Below, piece by piece: positions 54,382 to 64,000 of a stretch of 64,000 nt of DNA. The stretch lies in NCBI GenBank assembly GCA_054601695.1, contig BAAHQB010000317.1:124001-188000 (forward strand), given 5' to 3'. Origin of the DNA: Amorphochlora amoebiformis. Taxonomy: Eukaryota; Cercozoa; Chlorarachniophyceae. Below the pieces are notes generated by a model. That model worked only from the letters and a program-made list of their open reading frames with translations, was not told where the DNA came from and did not search any database. Numbering within the stretch: position 1 is the stretch's first letter; each line of letters begins with the position of its first letter. The translations under genes and the position numbers were made by a program.

Positions 54382-54700
54382 GAGGGGGCGTGCACAAATG
54401 AATGAAAGAAGTGGTTTTTCGGATTTTTCTCCACGAATTCAATATATTTAAAGTGGTTTTTGCAACACTTTCCACTAGAAATAAAAAGAAGTGGTTTTCG
54501 AATTTTTCTCCACGAATTAAATATATTTAAAGTGGTTTTTGCAATACTTTCCACTAGGAATAAAAAGAATTACAAGTGGTTTTTACATAGTTTTCCACTA
54601 AGAATGAATATAGGTAAAAGTACCTCAGTGGTTTTTAAAATTTTTTCTCCACACAAATAGAAACATAAGTGTTTTTTTTTAAACAAGTTTTCCGCTACAA
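54382..54700 (+). repeat. Hairpin-bearing tandem repeats in the copia 3' region
   Basis: Units of about 82 bp repeat, each with AAGTGGTTTTT...TTTCTCCACGAATT and AAAGTGGTTTTTGCAA then ACTTTCCACTA. AGTGG and CCACT can pair, so each half unit can fold into a small hairpin. Two near-identical units are followed by decaying ones to about 54735. The array begins just after GTTTGAGGGGGCGTG-like sequence (TTTGAGGGGGCGTG at 54382), which recurs as the polypurine tract before the right LTR. Confidence 0.8.
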
Positions 54701-54771
54701 ATACATAATTTTTTTTCACGAGTGGTTTTTCTTAAATTTTTATCCACATAAGCCGATCAAGAATATATATA

Positions 54772-54829
<58 letters not shown>

Positions 54830-54904
54830 TATATATACAAAAACACGGGACGTAAACACATCCATCATCACTTTTGTGCAAACCTCCTAAATTCATATAT
54901 ATGC

Positions 54905-54940
<36 letters not shown>

Positions 54941-54977
54941 ATATATTAAGTATATATATATATAAATGTATAACGTT

Positions 54978-54987
54978 TGAGGGGGCG
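54978..54987 (+). promoter_or_regulatory. Polypurine tract of copia element
   Basis: TTTGAGGGGGCG lies directly upstream of the right LTR (TGTCAG), the expected site for plus-strand priming. The same TTTGAGGGGGCGTG string occurs at 54382. Confidence 0.75.
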
Positions 54988-55164
54988 TGTCAGTGAGGGA
55001 TGAATGTGAAGACAGAATGACGAGACCGCCGACAAATTAGGTTTTACCGAATTAGTCATATGAGCGGAAGAACAGCTCATTAGTTTAAGTTACCGCTCAC
55101 GCATCGGCAAGTTACTACGTAATCATAGACAGATCTCATCTGCATCACCGCCCACTACGTAATA
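54988..55164 (+). repeat. Right LTR of copia element
   Basis: 177 bp, TGTCAGTGAGGG to CACTACGTAATA, matching the left LTR and followed by the AGATG duplication at 55165-55169. Confidence 0.93.
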
Positions 55165-55196
55165 AGATGCGATTTTGCTGCCCATGGCTAGCTCTT

Positions 55197-55318
55197 CTAG
55201 CCCCTCTGAAAAATCGCGGAGTGGAAACGAGGTAGGAAAGACTCCGTTGGAAGCTGAGCGTATAATGATATATACATATATATATTTATATATATATATA
55301 TATATATTTATTATATAT

Positions 55319-55378
<60 letters not shown>

Positions 55379-55605
55379 TCGTACAAATATATGAATACCA
55401 CTACCATTTGTAACACATTACATATCAAATTCGAACACACGTACCTTCACACAGGCTTGCGTGAACTATCGACCCTGATTCAGTTAGGATTCATATCAGC
55501 TTGGTTAGCTTTAGTAGTAATGCTTAGGTTAGGGTTGTGTAAGGTTTAGGATAACCTTCCTCACCTTTACAAACTGAACGACCAGAGTGGTCTTAAAAAA
55601 CACAC

Positions 55606-55640
<35 letters not shown>

Positions 55641-55785
55641 CATATGTAAAATATATGTGAACATATATTTATGTATATTTATATACATGTATGTGTATCC
55701 GTAATTATACACTGACATGATGCATGGGATATTGGAAGAGGGAGGTTATATTGGAAGAGAGAGTATGCATGCATAAACATACGCA

Positions 55786-55855
<70 letters not shown>

Positions 55856-55865
55856 GTATCACCCA

Positions 55866-55897
<32 letters not shown>

Positions 55898-55900
55898 TTG

Positions 55901-55939
<39 letters not shown>

Positions 55940-56029
55940 TATATATTCTATATATGATATATATACATATATATTTACACACACACATATATATATATAT
56001 ATACATACATATATATATATATATATATG

Positions 56030-56064
<35 letters not shown>

Positions 56065-56177
56065 TATATATATACGATATTACCTCGTATTCATATGTCT
56101 TTAGGAGCTTTGCATTGACGCACTCCATCTTGAGGCCGGGCTTCTTCGCATAGCACACCTAGGGTATACATGTGAAT

Positions 56178-56230
<53 letters not shown>

Positions 56231-56410
56231 ACTTTTACACACACTTACACACACTACAGATGGGATCATCTCAAGCCAAAGGTATAGCAAAACCCGAAAA
56301 ATTAAATGAAAAGATTTGAAAAGGGAAAAAACCTTGCCCTCCCCGCACGTGATCCTGATCTTCGGCAAACCGATCAGAATTTTTATATTTTCTCCAGTAA
56401 CCAGGGTTCG

Positions 56411-56443
<33 letters not shown>

Positions 56444-56475
56444 GCCCACACACACGCATATATATATATATATAT

Positions 56476-56549
<74 letters not shown>

Positions 56550-56599
56550 GTAACCGTTGACACAGCTTGGCTGGGAATCCAAACACGTAGAGGCACTGG

Positions 56600-56634
<35 letters not shown>

Positions 56635-56955
56635 TAATATATCTAATTATATGTGGTGCATGAAGACAATGAACGTAGGGTTCTGGGGATAATCTTACCG
56701 AGAGATTCAACAAACATATTTTAAAGCCAGTAAGATGGCATGTAGAGTCATGGAGGGAAAGAAGACAGATGGATAGATAGATAGATAGAGAGAGAAAGAG
56801 AATAAGAGAGAGAGAGAGAATGAGAGAGAGAGAGAGAATGGGAAGAGAGAGAGAGAAAGAGAGAAGAGATAGTTCACCTTTTGAGAACGTTGACTCACTT
56901 GCTGTCAGACTGACCCTTTTCTGCTTCTCGCATGCTCCTCTTCTCTTCTTTCGTT
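55197..56955 (-). CDS. Unidentified spliced gene
   Basis: Minus-strand exons with matching phases: 56555-56595 ([13 protein letters not shown]), 56333-56391 ([18 protein letters not shown]), 56084-56158 ([19 protein letters not shown], then KTYEYE), 55565-55591 (TTLVVQFVK) and 55197-55253 ([18 protein letters not shown] and TAG). An upstream exon near 56899-56955 ([17 protein letters not shown]) probably belongs to it. The start codon is not fixed. I do not recognise the family. The copia element inserted about 30 bp beyond its stop codon. Confidence 0.5.
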
Positions 56956-63337
<6,382 letters not shown>

Positions 63338-63436
63338 CTATATATATATAAATATATATGTATATATGTATGTATATGTGTGTGTCGGATTTCAACGAGT
63401 AGGCTACACATCCATCCATATATGTATGTATTTTAA

Positions 63437-63468
<32 letters not shown>

Positions 63469-63567
63469 ATATATATATATTTATACGTATATATATATAT
63501 ATATGCATATATATATATATATATATATATAATATGACAATATACATATAAGAAAAGTACACAAAGC

Positions 63568-64000
63568 TTAGGGTTAGCGTTAGGGTTAGCATTAGCATTA
63601 GGGTTACCATTAGCGTTTGCATTAGGGTTAATGTTAGGGTTAGCATTAGGATTAACGTTAGGGTTAGCATTAGGGTTAGCATTAGGGTTTGCATTAGGGT
63701 TACCATTAGCGTTTGAATTAGGGTGAACGTTAGGGTTAGCGTTAGGGTTAGCTTTGGGGTTAGCATTTGGGTTAGTATTAGGGTTACCATTAGCGTTTGA
63801 ATTAGGGTTAACGTTAGGGTTAGTGTTAGGTTAGCATTAGGTTTAGCATTAGGTTTGCATTAGGGTTACCATTTGCGATTGCATTAGGGTTAACGTCAGG
63901 GTTAGCGTTAGGGTTAGCCTTAGGTTTAGCATTAGGGTTTGGATTAGGGTTACCATTAGCGTTTGAATTAGGTCAGCATTAGCATTTGCATTAGGGTTAA
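63568..64000 (+). repeat. TTAGGGTTAGCATTAGCG-type telomere-derived satellite
   Basis: Mixed 6- and 12-bp units TTAGGG, TTAGCA, TTAGCG, TTACCA and TTTGCA run to the window end. A block of about 120 bp with ACCATTAGCGTTTG recurs. It lies in or upstream of the EF-hand gene's 5' introns. Confidence 0.8.

Larger units (their letters stand above)
49969..55164 (+). mobile_element. Full-length Ty1/copia LTR retrotransposon
   Basis: 5196 bp flanked by AGATG duplications, with two 177-bp LTRs that read as identical by eye and one long pol frame in the copia order protease, integrase, reverse transcriptase, RNase H. Identical LTRs mean a recent insertion. It sits between the convergent TPX2 and the minus-strand gene ending at 55197, only 28-33 bp from that stop. 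The coding part is far GC-richer than the surrounding introns. Confidence 0.95.

Noticed and set aside
49870-55260. Copia inserted within a coding exon
   Set aside because: A minus-strand frame is open across the empty site, but the phase-consistent frame of the neighbouring gene stops at 55197, so the insertion is in its 3' flank.
55175-55270. Plus-strand gene start [16 protein letters not shown] at the copia insertion
   Set aside because: The minus strand here gives an exon with acceptor, correct phase and stop that continues the gene at 55.2-56.9 kb. The plus frame has no consistent downstream exon.

Overview
This is nuclear DNA of an intron-rich eukaryote, most likely a protist or alga. 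Coding sequence sits in many short exons, often 30-110 bp, with GT-AG introns, and I could join most of them by splice site and reading phase. The introns are packed with (TA)n microsatellites and TTAGGG/CCCTAA telomere-type repeats. Nearly all of the long 'YIYIYI'-type open frames are translated (TA)n and are not genes. I cannot name the organism.

Layout, left to right. (1) From about 325 to 22278 (+) lies one giant BEACH-WD40 gene of the FAN/NSMAF type; its 5' end is off the window. (2) From 22838 to 31198 (-) lies an unidentified gene with Lys-rich and Ser/Asp-rich exons, convergent with gene 1. (3) From 33124 to 37091 (-) lies a divergent actin, complete except for its first (Met) exon. 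(4) From 37972 to 38319 (-) lies a small divergent ubiquitin-like protein. (5) From 40404 to about 42172 (-) lies a TPR-repeat protein. (6) From 42245 to 44667 (-) lies a PRC1/Ase1/MAP65 spindle-midzone bundler, head to head with (7) a TPX2 spindle-assembly factor at 44827-48634 (+); only 159 bp separates their start codons. (8) From 49969 to 55164 (+) lies a full-length Ty1/copia retrotransposon with two LTRs that read as identical (177 bp) and an AGATG target duplication. (9) From 55197 to about 56955 (-) lies an unidentified spliced gene. (10) From 58195 to 63337 (-) lies an EF-hand gene that runs off the right end of its repeat-rich introns and may end in a Lys/Glu-rich tail with a CaaX box.

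The most unusual feature is a 36-bp minisatellite at 1635-2786. Each unit is a copy of the 3' splice site (CTAAT branch-like box plus CAG) and the first eight codons of a BEACH-domain exon. This gives 33 successive acceptors, and all of them keep the reading frame. The window holds several smaller duplications of exon borders (near 15.8-16.3, 25.5, 37.9, 58.5 and 62.9 kb), which suggests a recurring process. Telomere-like CCCTAA tracts repeatedly abut 3' splice sites, and one intron (14495-14863) is almost wholly telomeric repeat. CTAG-rich islands mark the DNA beyond gene 3' ends (22.4, 39.5-40.1 and 48.9-49.8 kb). Functionally, the clearest unit is the divergent MAP65/TPX2 pair, two microtubule proteins of the mitotic spindle that share one short promoter region.
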